64,000 bases of DNA, taken from contig JASLNU010000016.1 of the NCBI GenBank assembly GCA_030745835.1, positions 62,001 through 126,000 on the forward strand. The letters run 5' to 3'. How positions within the stretch are numbered: the first letter of the stretch is position 1; each line of letters opens with the position of its first letter. The notes below the pieces were generated by a model, which had not been told where the DNA came from, made no database searches, and worked only from the letters and a program-made list of their open reading frames with translations. The position numbers were made by a program, and so were the translations under genes. This DNA comes from GCA-2687515 sp002687515 (GTDB lineage: Bacteria > Pseudomonadota > Alphaproteobacteria > Rhodospirillales > UBA2165). Positions 34,912 through 44,489 of this stretch are shown in pieces.

Positions 34912-34940
34912 TTCACGATGTCGGAGCGCAGAAATATAAT
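34912..34940 (+). promoter_or_regulatory. Possible promoter of the cyclase/TPR gene
   Basis: A perfect -10 hexamer TATAAT (34935-34940) follows TTCACG (34912-34917, four of six matches) by 17 bases. The implied leader is about 150 bases. The surrounding stretch is notably AT-rich compared with its flanks. Confidence 0.45.
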
Positions 34941-35098
34941 ATAGAACAAAAATAGAACAATTGCAAGGAAATTCGACATCTCGCATGTCCGGTCCCGATG
35001 ACGTTTTCGGTCCATTTCCCGTTTACCGTTTGATTTATTGCCTGATTCTCAACTTCGTTTAATATCACGGTTACAGCTAATGTTCTCCGGGGAGGACG

Positions 35099-38000
35099 AT
35101 GGCGGATCAACCGCTGAAACGCAGGCTGGCGGCGATCCTGGCCGCCGACGTGGCCGGTTATACGGCGCGCATGGAAGCCGACACCGACGGCACCGTCGCC
35201 GCCTGGCAGGATGCCCGTGAAAAAATCGTAAAACCAAATGTCGCCGGTTATTCCGGCAACATCGTCAAGCTCACCGGCGACGGCTTCCTGGTCGAGTTTC
35301 CGACCGTCCAGGACGCCGTCAACTGCGCCATCGCCATGCAGCAGGAATTGGCATCCCACAGCCTTGAATTCCGGATGGGCGTCAATCTCGGCGATATCGT
35401 CGATGACGGCGAGGATATCCACGGCGAGGGGGTCAATGTGGCGGCACGGCTTGAAGCCCTGGCCGAAGCCGGCGGCATCTGCATCTCGGGCATGGTCTAC
35501 GAATCGATCCGCAACCGGATCGAAGCCGTCTTCGAGGACCGCGGCGAGCAGCAGGTGAAGAACGTTTCGGCGCCGGTGCGGGTCTATGACATCCGCTTGC
35601 ATGGCCCCGCCGCCGGCCCCGATCCCGCCGCCCCTGGCGCCGCCGCCGATATCGCCGATACCGACAAACCCTCCCTCGCCGTGCTGCCCTTCGAGAATTT
35701 ATCGGCGGACCCGGAGCAGGAATATTTCTCCGACGGCATGACCGAGGACATCATCACGGCGTTGTCGCGAATTCGCTGGTTTTTTGTCATCGCCCGAAAT
35801 TCGAGCTTTGCCTACAAGGGCAGGAATGCGGACCTGCGCGATGTCGCGGCCGAGCTTGGCGTCCGTTACATTATCGAGGGCAGCCTGCGCACGGCGGGCA
35901 ACCGGATTCGCCTCACGGCTGAGCTTGTCGATGGAACGAATGGTGCTCAAATCTGGTCGGAACGCTTCGATCGGGATATCGAGGACATGTTCGATCTGCA
36001 GGACGAATTGACGCAAACCATCGTCGCCGCCATCGAGCCGCAATTGGGCCGCGCCGAGCAGGAAAGGGCGAAGCTCAAAAAACCCGGCACGCTCGGCGTC
36101 TGGGATATTTATCAGCGCGGCATGCACGAGCTGCACCGGCTTACCGAGGACAGTCTCGCCGCCGCCGAGGCGACGCTTACCACCGTCACCGAAACCGATC
36201 CGGTTTTCGCTGCCGCCCATGCGGGGCTGGCCGAAGTTCACTTTTACAATCTCGTTCTCGGTTTCGTCGGCGAGCCCGATGCGTCGCGTGAAAAAGCGCT
36301 TTCCGCCGGCCGCCGCGCGGTAGAGCTCGATCAGGAAGACGCCAATGCCCACTGCGCGTTGGGGCGGGCCTATACCGTCAACAGGATGTTCGACGACGCC
36401 ATCCCCGAATTTGAAACGACGCTAGACATCAACCCCAGCCATTCTCTCGCCCATTATGGGTTGGGTTCGGCACACTTATACATGGGCTCGCCGAAAGCCA
36501 GCCTGCAGCATTTGGATACGGCTATTCGCCTGAGCCCGCAGGATACGAACCTTGGCTCATTCTTCGTGCGCAAGGCGCAGGCACATCTTTATCTGCAAGA
36601 GCACGTGGAAGCGGTTGACTGGGCCCGGCGCGCGCTCCGGCTGCCCAACTTCCAATGGTCGCGCTACGTCATGCTGATCTCGGCCCTTGGACATCTCGGC
36701 CGCGCCGACGAAGCGGCACCGGCGATCGAAGAGCTGATGCGGCGCGTGCCGAATTTTTCCAGGCAATATGCCTTGGATTACTCGCCGTGGCTGGATGACG
36801 ATTATTTTAGGCATCTGGCGGACGGCCTCGAGAAGGCGGGTTTGCCGGAACCTACATCCGCCGAAGAAGCCGCCGAGCCGCCGGCGCTTCCCGACAAACC
36901 CTCGATCGCCGTGCTGCCCTTCGACAACCTGTCGGGCGATGCGGAGCAGGAATATTTCAGTGACGGGATAACAGAAGACATCATCACCGACCTTTCCAAG
37001 GTCTCGGCGCTTTTCGTCATCGCCCGAAATTCAACCTTCACCTACAAGGGCAAGGCGGTGGATGTGAAGCAGGTGGCGGCCGAGATGGCGGTCCGCTACG
37101 TGGTCGAGGGCAGCGTCCGCAAGGCGGCAAACCGGGTCCGCATCACCGCACAGTTGATCGACGGAAGCACCGGCGGACATGTTTGGGCCGACCGCTATGA
37201 CCGCGAGCTCACCGACATATTCGAGGTCCAGGACGAGGTCACGCGCAATATCGTCGATTCCCTGAAGGTCGTGCTTAGCCCCGATGAAGACGCCCGCATC
37301 GGCGGCAAGGGCACTCGCAATATGGAAGCCTACGATATTGCGCTCCGGGCACGTGACCTTATCTGGCGATTTACCGCCGAAACGAACGCGGAAGCTTTAG
37401 TCATGCTCAAAAAGGCGGTTGAGTTGGATCCGAAGTTCAGCTTGGCCCAATCCGGATTATCGCTGCTGCTTTCCACCGACTATGTCAATGGGTGGAACGA
37501 AGCAACCTACGAGACCCTTGAGGAATGCCTTGATCTGGCAAGACTTGCCATCGAACTCGACGCAACAGACCCACAGGGTTATTGGGCACTAGCCGTCGCA
37601 TTTATGTGGAAACGAGATTTGGATAGGGCAAATTTGGAAATTGAACGCGCCATAGCGCTAGATACGAATTTGGCTTCTGCATATGCGATCCAAGGAAACA
37701 TACTTGGCTTTGCAGGACGTCCGGTCGAAGCAATGGCGAGCTTGGAAAAAGCCATGAGTCTGGACCCGCAGTTTCCCGATATTTATTTGCATCTTCTTGG
37801 GCACAGTCTTCTGCTGCAAGGCAAATACGAGGATGCTGCAGAACATCTTAGAAGTCGGATCCGCCGGTTTCCTGAGACCGACATTTCACGGGTGTTGCTG
37901 GCATCCTGTTACGGTCATCTCGGCCAGAAGGATGCGGCGGAAAAAGTGTGGCAGGAGCTTTTGCTTGGCCATCCCGATTTTTCGCTGGAGAACAAGGAGC

Positions 38001-39295
38001 GGGTCCAGCCCTACAAAAATCCGGCCGATTGGGAACATATCCTAGACGGCCTTCGCAAGGCCAGGCTGCCGGAACCGGCGCCCGCCGAAGAGGCGCCGCC
38101 AACCCTCCCCGACAAACCCTCGATCGCCGTGCTGCCGTTCGACAACCTGTCGGGCGACGCCGAGCAGGAATATTTTTCCGACGGTATATCGGAAGACATC
38201 ATCACCGCGCTCAGCCGCATCCGGACATTCTTCGTTATCGCCCGCAACACCACCTTTACCTACAAGGGGCAGGCCGTGGATGTGCAGGCCATCGCCAAGG
38301 ATCTGGGTGTCCGCTACGTGCTCGAAGGCAGCGTGCGCAAAGCCGGCAACCGGGTGCGCATCTCGGCCCAGTTAATCGATGGTGAGACCGGCAATCATCT
38401 GTGGGCAGAGAAATACGACCGCGAGCTGGAAGACATATTTGCCGTCCAGGACGAGATCACGCAAACGGTTGTCGGTTCGCTACAGCCAGAACTCGGTAAA
38501 GCAGAACAGCAGATTTCCCGGAGGAAGAAGTCGGAAAATCTAAATGCCTGGGAATGTTTCCAGAGGGCGATGTGGTACATAGACCAGCGAAATCTGACCA
38601 GTATCGCAGAAGCGCGTATTTGGTTTCGGCGCGCGACGGAGATCGATCCTGAATTTGGTGATGGCTATGCGGGTTTTGCATGGACGTATCAGCTAGGCGT
38701 TTTAATGGGAGAGGAGGATCAGGATGCCGAAGAAGCCGAGCAGGCTGCTCGGCGCGCATTGCAGATCGATAACAACAGTCCAACGGCGCATTTAGCCTTT
38801 GGTGCTGTTTCCGTCATTCAACGGAATCACCCGGTGGCAATCGAACATTTGAATAAAGCCATAGAATTGAACCCGAGCTATTCCCAGGCGCACCATCTTC
38901 TATCACGGTCATATTCCCATTCCGGCAACCCCAAAGAGGGGCTGTTTCATGGGCACGAAGCGGTAAGATTGAGCCCCAATGATCCGACCCTGGGAGGATT
39001 TTATGCCGCGATTTCTTTGGCCCACCTTTATCTGCGAGAGCACGAAGAGGCCGTTATTTGGGCCCGAAAATCATTAGATGCCCCGGGTTTCGGGGCTATG
39101 ACCTTCCCATTTCTGATATCCGCACTTGGACATCTCGGTCGTTTGCCGGAGGCAGAGGTGATCATCGCAGAGTTTCGAAAACTCCACCCAAGGGCAAATT
39201 ATGCGTTCTTCCGCGACGATTTCCCAACATCGGACGAAGCTTGTTTAGAACACCTGATTAACGGTCTCCGCAAGGCCGGGTTGCCGGATAGCTGA
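35099..39295 (+). CDS. Adenylate/guanylate-cyclase-like protein with three tandem TolB-like/TPR modules
   Basis: A 1398-residue protein. Residues 5-170 form a class III nucleotide cyclase domain: AADVAGYTARM and LTGDGFLVEF supply the two metal Asp, and GEGVNVAARLEAL the Asn/Arg pair. Three copies of one module follow, starting at residues 189, 599 and 1005. Each has DKPS(L/I)AVLPF, a TolB/FlgO-like domain with EYFSDG and DIIT(A/D)LS, VRY(V/I)(V/I/L)EGS, then TPR-type helices. Relatives usually have one such module. Modules 2 and 3 are almost identical in DNA at their starts (36891-36957 and 38109-38175). The TPR parts are visibly AT-richer than the TolB-like parts. GGGGAGG precedes the ATG. 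No membrane segment is seen. Confidence 0.88.
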   Translation: MADQPLKRRLAAILAADVAGYTARMEADTDGTVAAWQDAREKIVKPNVAGYSGNIVKLTGDGFLVEFPTVQDAVNCAIAMQQELASHSLEFRMGVNLGDIVDDGEDIHGEGVNVAARLEALAEAGGICISGMVYESIRNRIEAVFEDRGEQQVKNVSAPVRVYDIRLHGPAAGPDPAAPGAAADIADTDKPSLAVLPFENLSADPEQEYFSDGMTEDIITALSRIRWFFVIARNSSFAYKGRNADLRDVAAELGVRYIIEGSLRTAGNRIRLTAELVDGTNGAQIWSERFDRDIEDMFDLQDELTQTIVAAIEPQLGRAEQERAKLKKPGTLGVWDIYQRGMHELHRLTEDSLAAAEATLTTVTETDPVFAAAHAGLAEVHFYNLVLGFVGEPDASREKALSAGRRAVELDQEDANAHCALGRAYTVNRMFDDAIPEFETTLDINPSHSLAHYGLGSAHLYMGSPKASLQHLDTAIRLSPQDTNLGSFFVRKAQAHLYLQEHVEAVDWARRALRLPNFQWSRYVMLISALGHLGRADEAAPAIEELMRRVPNFSRQYALDYSPWLDDDYFRHLADGLEKAGLPEPTSAEEAAEPPALPDKPSIAVLPFDNLSGDAEQEYFSDGITEDIITDLSKVSALFVIARNSTFTYKGKAVDVKQVAAEMAVRYVVEGSVRKAANRVRITAQLIDGSTGGHVWADRYDRELTDIFEVQDEVTRNIVDSLKVVLSPDEDARIGGKGTRNMEAYDIALRARDLIWRFTAETNAEALVMLKKAVELDPKFSLAQSGLSLLLSTDYVNGWNEATYETLEECLDLARLAIELDATDPQGYWALAVAFMWKRDLDRANLEIERAIALDTNLASAYAIQGNILGFAGRPVEAMASLEKAMSLDPQFPDIYLHLLGHSLLLQGKYEDAAEHLRSRIRRFPETDISRVLLASCYGHLGQKDAAEKVWQELLLGHPDFSLENKERVQPYKNPADWEHILDGLRKARLPEPAPAEEAPPTLPDKPSIAVLPFDNLSGDAEQEYFSDGISEDIITALSRIRTFFVIARNTTFTYKGQAVDVQAIAKDLGVRYVLEGSVRKAGNRVRISAQLIDGETGNHLWAEKYDRELEDIFAVQDEITQTVVGSLQPELGKAEQQISRRKKSENLNAWECFQRAMWYIDQRNLTSIAEARIWFRRATEIDPEFGDGYAGFAWTYQLGVLMGEEDQDAEEAEQAARRALQIDNNSPTAHLAFGAVSVIQRNHPVAIEHLNKAIELNPSYSQAHHLLSRSYSHSGNPKEGLFHGHEAVRLSPNDPTLGGFYAAISLAHLYLREHEEAVIWARKSLDAPGFGAMTFPFLISALGHLGRLPEAEVIIAEFRKLHPRANYAFFRDDFPTSDEACLEHLINGLRKAGLPDS

Positions 39296-39356
39296 AATGC
39301 CGCACGGCTCGGTGGCAGCCATGCGCCCCTAATCGATCTGCAATAGCTTTCTGGCG

Positions 39357-40181
39357 CTATAGGGTCATCAGGTCTTCGCCGATGGTCAGCGGCCCGGAAT
39401 AATCGCGGCCGATGATCTCGCGCAATTCTTCCGCTATCGAGATCGGATTCATGTGCGAGGTGACCAGCAGTTTGGGCGCCGCGTCGCGGGCCACCATGCC
39501 GATCTGTTCGGGAAAGGTGTGATAGAGCGCCATCGCTTCAAGCCTTTGCTCGGCGCTTTCCCATCCCGATCCCGGAATGAAGGGCATTTTCGCGGCATGC
39601 ATGCATTCATGCACCAGAAGATCGGCGCCATGGGCATGCTTGACCAGGTTCTCGCAAGGCCGCGTATCACCGGACAGGACGATGCCCCGATCCTTGGCAT
39701 CGAAACGGAAGCCGAAGGCGTAATCGATGGGCGGGTGTTCGACGCGAAAGGCGGTGACCTTCAATCCGTCCAATTCGAGGACCTCGCCCTCATCGAATTC
39801 ATGGACGATGACCTCCGGCAACGGGCGCGCCGTGCCCTGGTGCGCGACGCGAATTTTCAGATCGTATTCGTGCAGGCGCATGATATTTTCGATCATCTCC
39901 TTCTGGCGCGGCGGGCCATAGACATTGAGCGGCCTGTCGTCGCCGAATATCCAGCGGGTAATGATGAAATGGTCGAGATCGATATAATGATCGGAATGGT
40001 GATGGGTGATCAGGAGATGATTAATCTCGGGCGGCCGTATCCCGGTTTCGTGGAGCCGGGTGACGACCCCGGAGCCGCAATCGACGAGGATGTTTTCGGC
40101 GCCGGCGTGGATCACCTGGGACGGCCCGCGGCGGTCGGGGTTGGGCGTCGGGGTGCCGGTGCCGAGAAGCGTTATCTGCAT
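39357..40181 (-). CDS. Metallo-beta-lactamase-fold hydrolase (RNase Z-like)
   Basis: A 274-residue MBL-fold protein. The metal motif is THHHSDHYIDL, with further ligands at VLSGDTRPCENL and HECMHAAK and a final His in LLVTSHMNP. The opening MQITLLGTGTPTPNPDRRGPS is typical of the RNase Z/arylsulfatase-like subgroup. RNase Z itself is unlikely because the gene sits with two amidohydrolases on the same strand. Hydrolysis of a small ester or lactone in the same catabolic route is the reasonable inference. The substrate is unknown. Confidence 0.8.
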   Translation of the reverse strand: MQITLLGTGTPTPNPDRRGPSQVIHAGAENILVDCGSGVVTRLHETGIRPPEINHLLITHHHSDHYIDLDHFIITRWIFGDDRPLNVYGPPRQKEMIENIMRLHEYDLKIRVAHQGTARPLPEVIVHEFDEGEVLELDGLKVTAFRVEHPPIDYAFGFRFDAKDRGIVLSGDTRPCENLVKHAHGADLLVHECMHAAKMPFIPGSGWESAEQRLEAMALYHTFPEQIGMVARDAAPKLLVTSHMNPISIAEELREIIGRDYSGPLTIGEDLMTL

Positions 40182-40235
40182 GTATTCCGTTCCTTGTGGT
40201 GTGCTCTTGGGGGCTGCCGGTAAATACCACCCCCA

Positions 40236-41165
40236 CTAATCCATCTTCAACAGCTTCCTGGCGTTGCCGGAGAATATCTTGTCCTTGTCTTCGGGGTCCA
40301 AGTCCATCTCCTCGATCAGCGCAATGCCGCGTTCCTTCAGGACATCCAAAGGCGGGGCGTCGGTGCCGAAGATGATGTGATCGGCGCCGACGGTTTCGAT
40401 GGCGCAGCGCGCCGCCGGGGGGTGGTAGCTGACGCAATCGAGATAGGTCATTTTCAAATACTCGCTGGGCTTTTTGTTGATCAGCATCGGCTCGTAGGAG
40501 CCTAGGAAATAGGCTTCTTCCTGTAATTCATAGGCGTAATCCATGCGCCCGATCATTTCCGAGATGCCGCCGCCGAGATGGGTGCAGACCAGCTTCAGGG
40601 TCGGGAATTTCTCGTAGATGCCGCGCACGATCAATCTCGATAGGGCCAGGGCCAGGTCCATCGGCCGGCCGATGGACGACGCCAGGCGGTAGTCCCGCAA
40701 TCGTTCCTCGCCGAAGCCGACCGAGGGCGGGTGCATCATCACCGGGATATCGAGCCTGGTCACCAGTTCGAAAAACGGCAATGCGTCGTCGTCGTCGGGG
40801 TAATGGCCGGGCACGCTCGACATGATCATCACGCCCTTGAGCCCGTCCTCGGTGACCGCCCGCTCCAACTCCTTCAAAATCTCGTCGCCGCCCGACGGCA
40901 GGCAGCAGGCGAGGGCGGCCAGCTTATCTGGATATTTGGCCTGGGTTTCGGCGAAGAATTTGTTGTAGTCGCGGATTTCCCGCAGCCGGTCGGCCGGGCC
41001 GAGCTCGCCGAGGCCGTGCAGGGAGTTGGAGATGACGATGAAATCGACCTGCGTGCGTTCCTGCGCCGCCAGCACCCTTTCCAGCGCCATCGGGCATTTG
41101 CCCTGCCAGCGGGGATGGTCCGCATATTTGGGCGGATGCACGTGGTTGTGGAAATCGATAATCAT
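40236..41165 (-). CDS. ACMSD-type amidohydrolase (Amidohydro_2), first
   Basis: A 309-residue TIM-barrel metal hydrolase/decarboxylase. The opening MIIDFHNHVHPP holds the H-X-H metal pair; further ligand regions are VMMHPPSVGF, CTHLGGGISEM and the metal Asp in IFGTDAPPLD. Family members decarboxylate or hydrate dicarboxylic ring-cleavage products. It is 36 bases downstream of a second, related amidohydrolase and 55 bases upstream of the MBL-fold gene, forming a probable three-gene operon. Substrate unknown. Confidence 0.82.
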   Translation of the reverse strand: MIIDFHNHVHPPKYADHPRWQGKCPMALERVLAAQERTQVDFIVISNSLHGLGELGPADRLREIRDYNKFFAETQAKYPDKLAALACCLPSGGDEILKELERAVTEDGLKGVMIMSSVPGHYPDDDDALPFFELVTRLDIPVMMHPPSVGFGEERLRDYRLASSIGRPMDLALALSRLIVRGIYEKFPTLKLVCTHLGGGISEMIGRMDYAYELQEEAYFLGSYEPMLINKKPSEYLKMTYLDCVSYHPPAARCAIETVGADHIIFGTDAPPLDVLKERGIALIEEMDLDPEDKDKIFSGNARKLLKMD

Positions 41166-41200
41166 CGGCTTGTCTCCGTGGCGGCGCGCCGGCTCACATT

Positions 41201-42205
41201 TTAAGCCTTGAAGCGCGGATAGAGTTTTTCGGCGTTGCCGCCGAGGATGGCGTCGCGCTCCGCTTGGCTGAGGAAATCGATTTCCTCGATGGTGGTCTTG
41301 ATGTCGTCCCAGTCGCGCCCGGTGGCTTCGTTGAAGGCCGAGCCCGAGCCCGGTTTTTCGGTGCCGAACAGGCAGCGATCGGCGCCGACCAGGCCGAACA
41401 ATAGTTCGAGCGACGGCTTGTAGTGGATGCAGGTATCGTAATAGAGCCGTTTCAGGCTTTCGCTGAACGTTTCCTTCAATTCCTGATTATTGGCATATGT
41501 GGGCAGGCCGCGTTCGGCTTCCCAGCGGCCCATCTGATAGGGGACGCTGCCGCCGCCATGGCCGACGATAATCTTGAGATCGGGGAAATCCAGGAACACG
41601 CGGCTGGCCAGCAGCGACAGGGTGGCGATCGATTCTTCGGTGATGAAGTGCCCGGAATAGCTTTCCCGTTCGTTGCAGCAGCTCGACGAATGGATCAGCG
41701 CCGGAATATCGAGCTCGCACATTTTCTCGTAGACCGGATACCAGTAGGCATCGCCGAGCGCCGGCGTCGTGTTCCAGCCTTCGCTGGGATCTGGATTGAG
41801 CAATAGCCCGACGAAGCCGAGCTCGCCGACGCAGCGGTCGATCTCGGCCAGCCAGTCCTTGGGCTCGGTGCCCGGCGCCTGCGGCATCGAACCGACGCCG
41901 CGGAAGCGGTCGGGCCGGGTTTCGCAGACCCGGGCGATGACGTCGTTGGTGGCCCAGGTGTAATATTGGACGATCTTGGCCGGCTTTTGCGAATGCATCA
42001 TCTGGAACGGGCGCGGCGAAATGAACTGCACGTCGGTGCCGACGCTTTCCTGGATCTTGACGTTGTTTTCGGTGCTGGCGGCGATCTTTTCGTCGGCGAT
42101 CTTGGGCGGGTTGTACCCCGTTGCGCCGGCGTTGGCGATCAGGTTGCCTTTGTAGGCATATAGGTCCATCGGCGCCACCACATGGGCATGGCAATCGATA
42201 ATCAT
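41201..42205 (-). CDS. ACMSD-type amidohydrolase, second (4-oxalomesaconate hydratase-like)
   Basis: A 334-residue amidohydrolase opening MIIDCHAHVVAP with the metal H-X-H. Later features are ALIHSSSCCNER, IIVGHGGGSVPYQMGRW and LFGTEKPGSGSAFNEATG, then DDIKTTIEEIDFL. The GTE...PG..FNE..G..WDD pattern is like 4-oxalomesaconate hydratase (LigJ) of the protocatechuate 4,5-cleavage route, in which Glu replaces the usual metal Asp. PobA, which makes protocatechuate, lies about 2.3 kb away, which supports an aromatic-acid role. Exact substrate remains inferred. Confidence 0.78.
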   Translation of the reverse strand: MIIDCHAHVVAPMDLYAYKGNLIANAGATGYNPPKIADEKIAASTENNVKIQESVGTDVQFISPRPFQMMHSQKPAKIVQYYTWATNDVIARVCETRPDRFRGVGSMPQAPGTEPKDWLAEIDRCVGELGFVGLLLNPDPSEGWNTTPALGDAYWYPVYEKMCELDIPALIHSSSCCNERESYSGHFITEESIATLSLLASRVFLDFPDLKIIVGHGGGSVPYQMGRWEAERGLPTYANNQELKETFSESLKRLYYDTCIHYKPSLELLFGLVGADRCLFGTEKPGSGSAFNEATGRDWDDIKTTIEEIDFLSQAERDAILGGNAEKLYPRFKA

Positions 42206-42340
42206 AGCTTTGATTCTCCTTTGGTATTTTTAAAGTTGGCGTTCGTGTTGGAGAGTTGGCGCCGGATCATTTCGTGCCGGCCGTTTCATCCCTGTTTCTC
42301 AAGGGATGATTTTAGGCAGGTCTTTTGGCTGTTTGCAAAT

Positions 42341-44389
42341 TCAGGCTCCGCCGGGCTTCGCGCCCTCGATGCACCGCTCCCGCCACAGATCCCGCACCGC
42401 CGCCAGGAAATCGGCGGCGAAGCCCGGGCCGTCGCAGATCGGGCTTGCCGCCAGTCGGCTACGGAGGCCGGCGCGAAGGCCGGCCAGGCGCTCGGTATCG
42501 CCGGCAAGCTTCACCGCCAGTTCCCGATAGCCGTCCAAGTCATCGGCGATCAGTTCGTTGAGACCCATCGCCGAGAGATGGCCGGCGGCGTGCCGCCCGG
42601 CGCAGGATTTGCCAGGGAAGGTTATCATCGGGACACCCATCCACAAGGCTTCCAGGGTGGTCAGCCCGCCCGAATAGGGAAAAGTGTCGAGGCTTAAATC
42701 GACCATATTGTAACGGCCGAGAAAATCCCCATGCGGCGCGCTGCCGAGGATGGTGATGCGGTCCGGCGAAATACCTCCGGCGCCAAATTCATCGATGATG
42801 CGAGAGACGTTGGCCGCGTCGTCCATGCCGCCATATCCCAGGATCAACCGGGAATCTGGAACGGCGGCGAATATCCGGGACCAGGCGTCCAGCACCATGC
42901 CGTTGATTTTTCTTGGCTGGCTGAGGCAGCCGAAAGTTATGTGGCCGTTACCGATTGCGGGCAGCGATGAAACATCCGGCGCATCGACGGGTGGATCGAA
43001 ACAGAATTGTCCTTGCGGCAGGTGAAGAAGACGTTCCTTGAAATTGGCCGCGTCATGGTGCGGAATATGGCGGGCATCGGTCAACAGCGCATCGATCGCA
43101 TCGAGCCCCGTGGCGCCCGGGTAGCCAATGCCCCAGCTGATCTGCAGAGGAGCTGGTTTCATGGCGTAAATGCCGAGACGGTTGCCGCGGCTATGGCCGG
43201 AAATCTCAAACAAGATATCGATTTCGTCGTCCCATATACGGCGCGCCAATTGTTCGTTGGTATCCTGGCGCGCGTCGATCCAATTGTCCGATGCGGCCAT
43301 TAGCCGCTCTGTCGTTTCGTCCACATTTACGCGATTCGAGTAACAAATGATTTCGGTTTGGCTGCGGTCCAGGCACTCCAGGGGACGGACCAGAAAATAC
43401 CCCACTGGATGACGGCCGAAATCGGCCGATACGAACCCAAGGCGCAGGCGTCTATCGGGATCGAAACGGGCCTCCGCGTAGGCGCCCACCGGATTCATTT
43501 TACCGTGTCTGGAGTTCCAATCCTCATGCACCGTCAGCAATTTCTGGGATGTCACCTCCGGCTCGAATTGCAGGCTGTACAGATAGTTGGACCTGATTTC
43601 CGCGCGGCTTGGCTCGAGTGCCAGGGACTGGCGGTAGGCGGCGATTGCCTCGTTCACAGCTCCCGTATCAAGGAGCGCGTTGCCGAGATTGTAGTGGAAC
43701 ACCGCCGCCCCGGGCCGGAGCGCGATGGCCACGGCGTAGGCGTCGATCGCCTTAGCGCTGTCGCCGGCGTCGACATAGGCGTTGGCCAGGTTGTTGTGGG
43801 CGTCGGCATAATCGGGCGCCGCGGCGACGGCGCGCCGCAGTTCAGATATTGCCGCCTCCGGCTGTTTCAATTCCAACAGGGTCGAGCCCAGATTGCCGCG
43901 TGCCTGGAGATGATTTTCGTCCAGTCCGAGGGCGGCTTTAAAAGACTCCAGCGCGTCCTCGTGCCGGCCGATGCGGTTCAATAGGCTGCCCAAATTGTTG
44001 TGGTAATTCGGGTTGCCGGGATCGAGGGCGATGGCGCGGCGGTAAGCCGCCTCGGCCTCTTCCAGCCGCTTCGCCTCGCCGAAGGCTATGCCGAGATTGT
44101 ATTGGATATCGGCGCGCTCCGGCGCGGCCTTGGCGGCGCCCGTCAGGCAATCGATGGCGCTTTGCGCATGGCCCCGGCCGCGGGCCGCCAACCCCTTGAT
44201 ATGCATGGCTTCGGCGTTGGCGCGCTGTTTCGCCAGGACGCCGTCGCACAACTTTTCTGCTTCATCCAATTGGCCGGACAGGAGATGCCCGCGCGCCCGT
44301 TCCAGGCTCGCCTCAAACGAACGCGCCGCCGCCCGGGCGGATCTCGTCCCCTTACTCCGCGCGTGTTTTCGCCGTTCGCTTCTGTTCAT
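42341..44389 (-). CDS. TPR protein with O-GlcNAc-transferase-like (GT41) C-terminal domain
   Basis: A 682-residue protein. After a basic N-terminus, residues about 30-290 are tandem TPR units (for example NLGSLLNRIGRHEDALESFKAAL and NLGNALLDTGAVNEAIAAYRQSL). The C-terminal half has the bacterial SPINDLY/OGT-like pattern LRLGFVSADFGRHPVGYFLV, FGCLSQPRKINGMVLDAW, LSLDTFPYSGGLTTLEALWMG and CAGRHAAGHL. Such enzymes are predicted to glycosylate proteins with a sugar nucleotide, often surface or flagellar proteins. No flagellar genes adjoin it. It is divergent from pobA. Confidence 0.88.
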   Translation of the reverse strand: MNRSERRKHARSKGTRSARAAARSFEASLERARGHLLSGQLDEAEKLCDGVLAKQRANAEAMHIKGLAARGRGHAQSAIDCLTGAAKAAPERADIQYNLGIAFGEAKRLEEAEAAYRRAIALDPGNPNYHNNLGSLLNRIGRHEDALESFKAALGLDENHLQARGNLGSTLLELKQPEAAISELRRAVAAAPDYADAHNNLANAYVDAGDSAKAIDAYAVAIALRPGAAVFHYNLGNALLDTGAVNEAIAAYRQSLALEPSRAEIRSNYLYSLQFEPEVTSQKLLTVHEDWNSRHGKMNPVGAYAEARFDPDRRLRLGFVSADFGRHPVGYFLVRPLECLDRSQTEIICYSNRVNVDETTERLMAASDNWIDARQDTNEQLARRIWDDEIDILFEISGHSRGNRLGIYAMKPAPLQISWGIGYPGATGLDAIDALLTDARHIPHHDAANFKERLLHLPQGQFCFDPPVDAPDVSSLPAIGNGHITFGCLSQPRKINGMVLDAWSRIFAAVPDSRLILGYGGMDDAANVSRIIDEFGAGGISPDRITILGSAPHGDFLGRYNMVDLSLDTFPYSGGLTTLEALWMGVPMITFPGKSCAGRHAAGHLSAMGLNELIADDLDGYRELAVKLAGDTERLAGLRAGLRSRLAASPICDGPGFAADFLAAVRDLWRERCIEGAKPGGA

Positions 44390-44489
44390 CGGGTTTCGTC
44401 CCCATTATGGTTGTTTCCAATGTGCAATAATGCGGCGGGCCGATCCATTGATTAATGAGCCGACGCCAAGGTAACCAGGGAATCAAATC

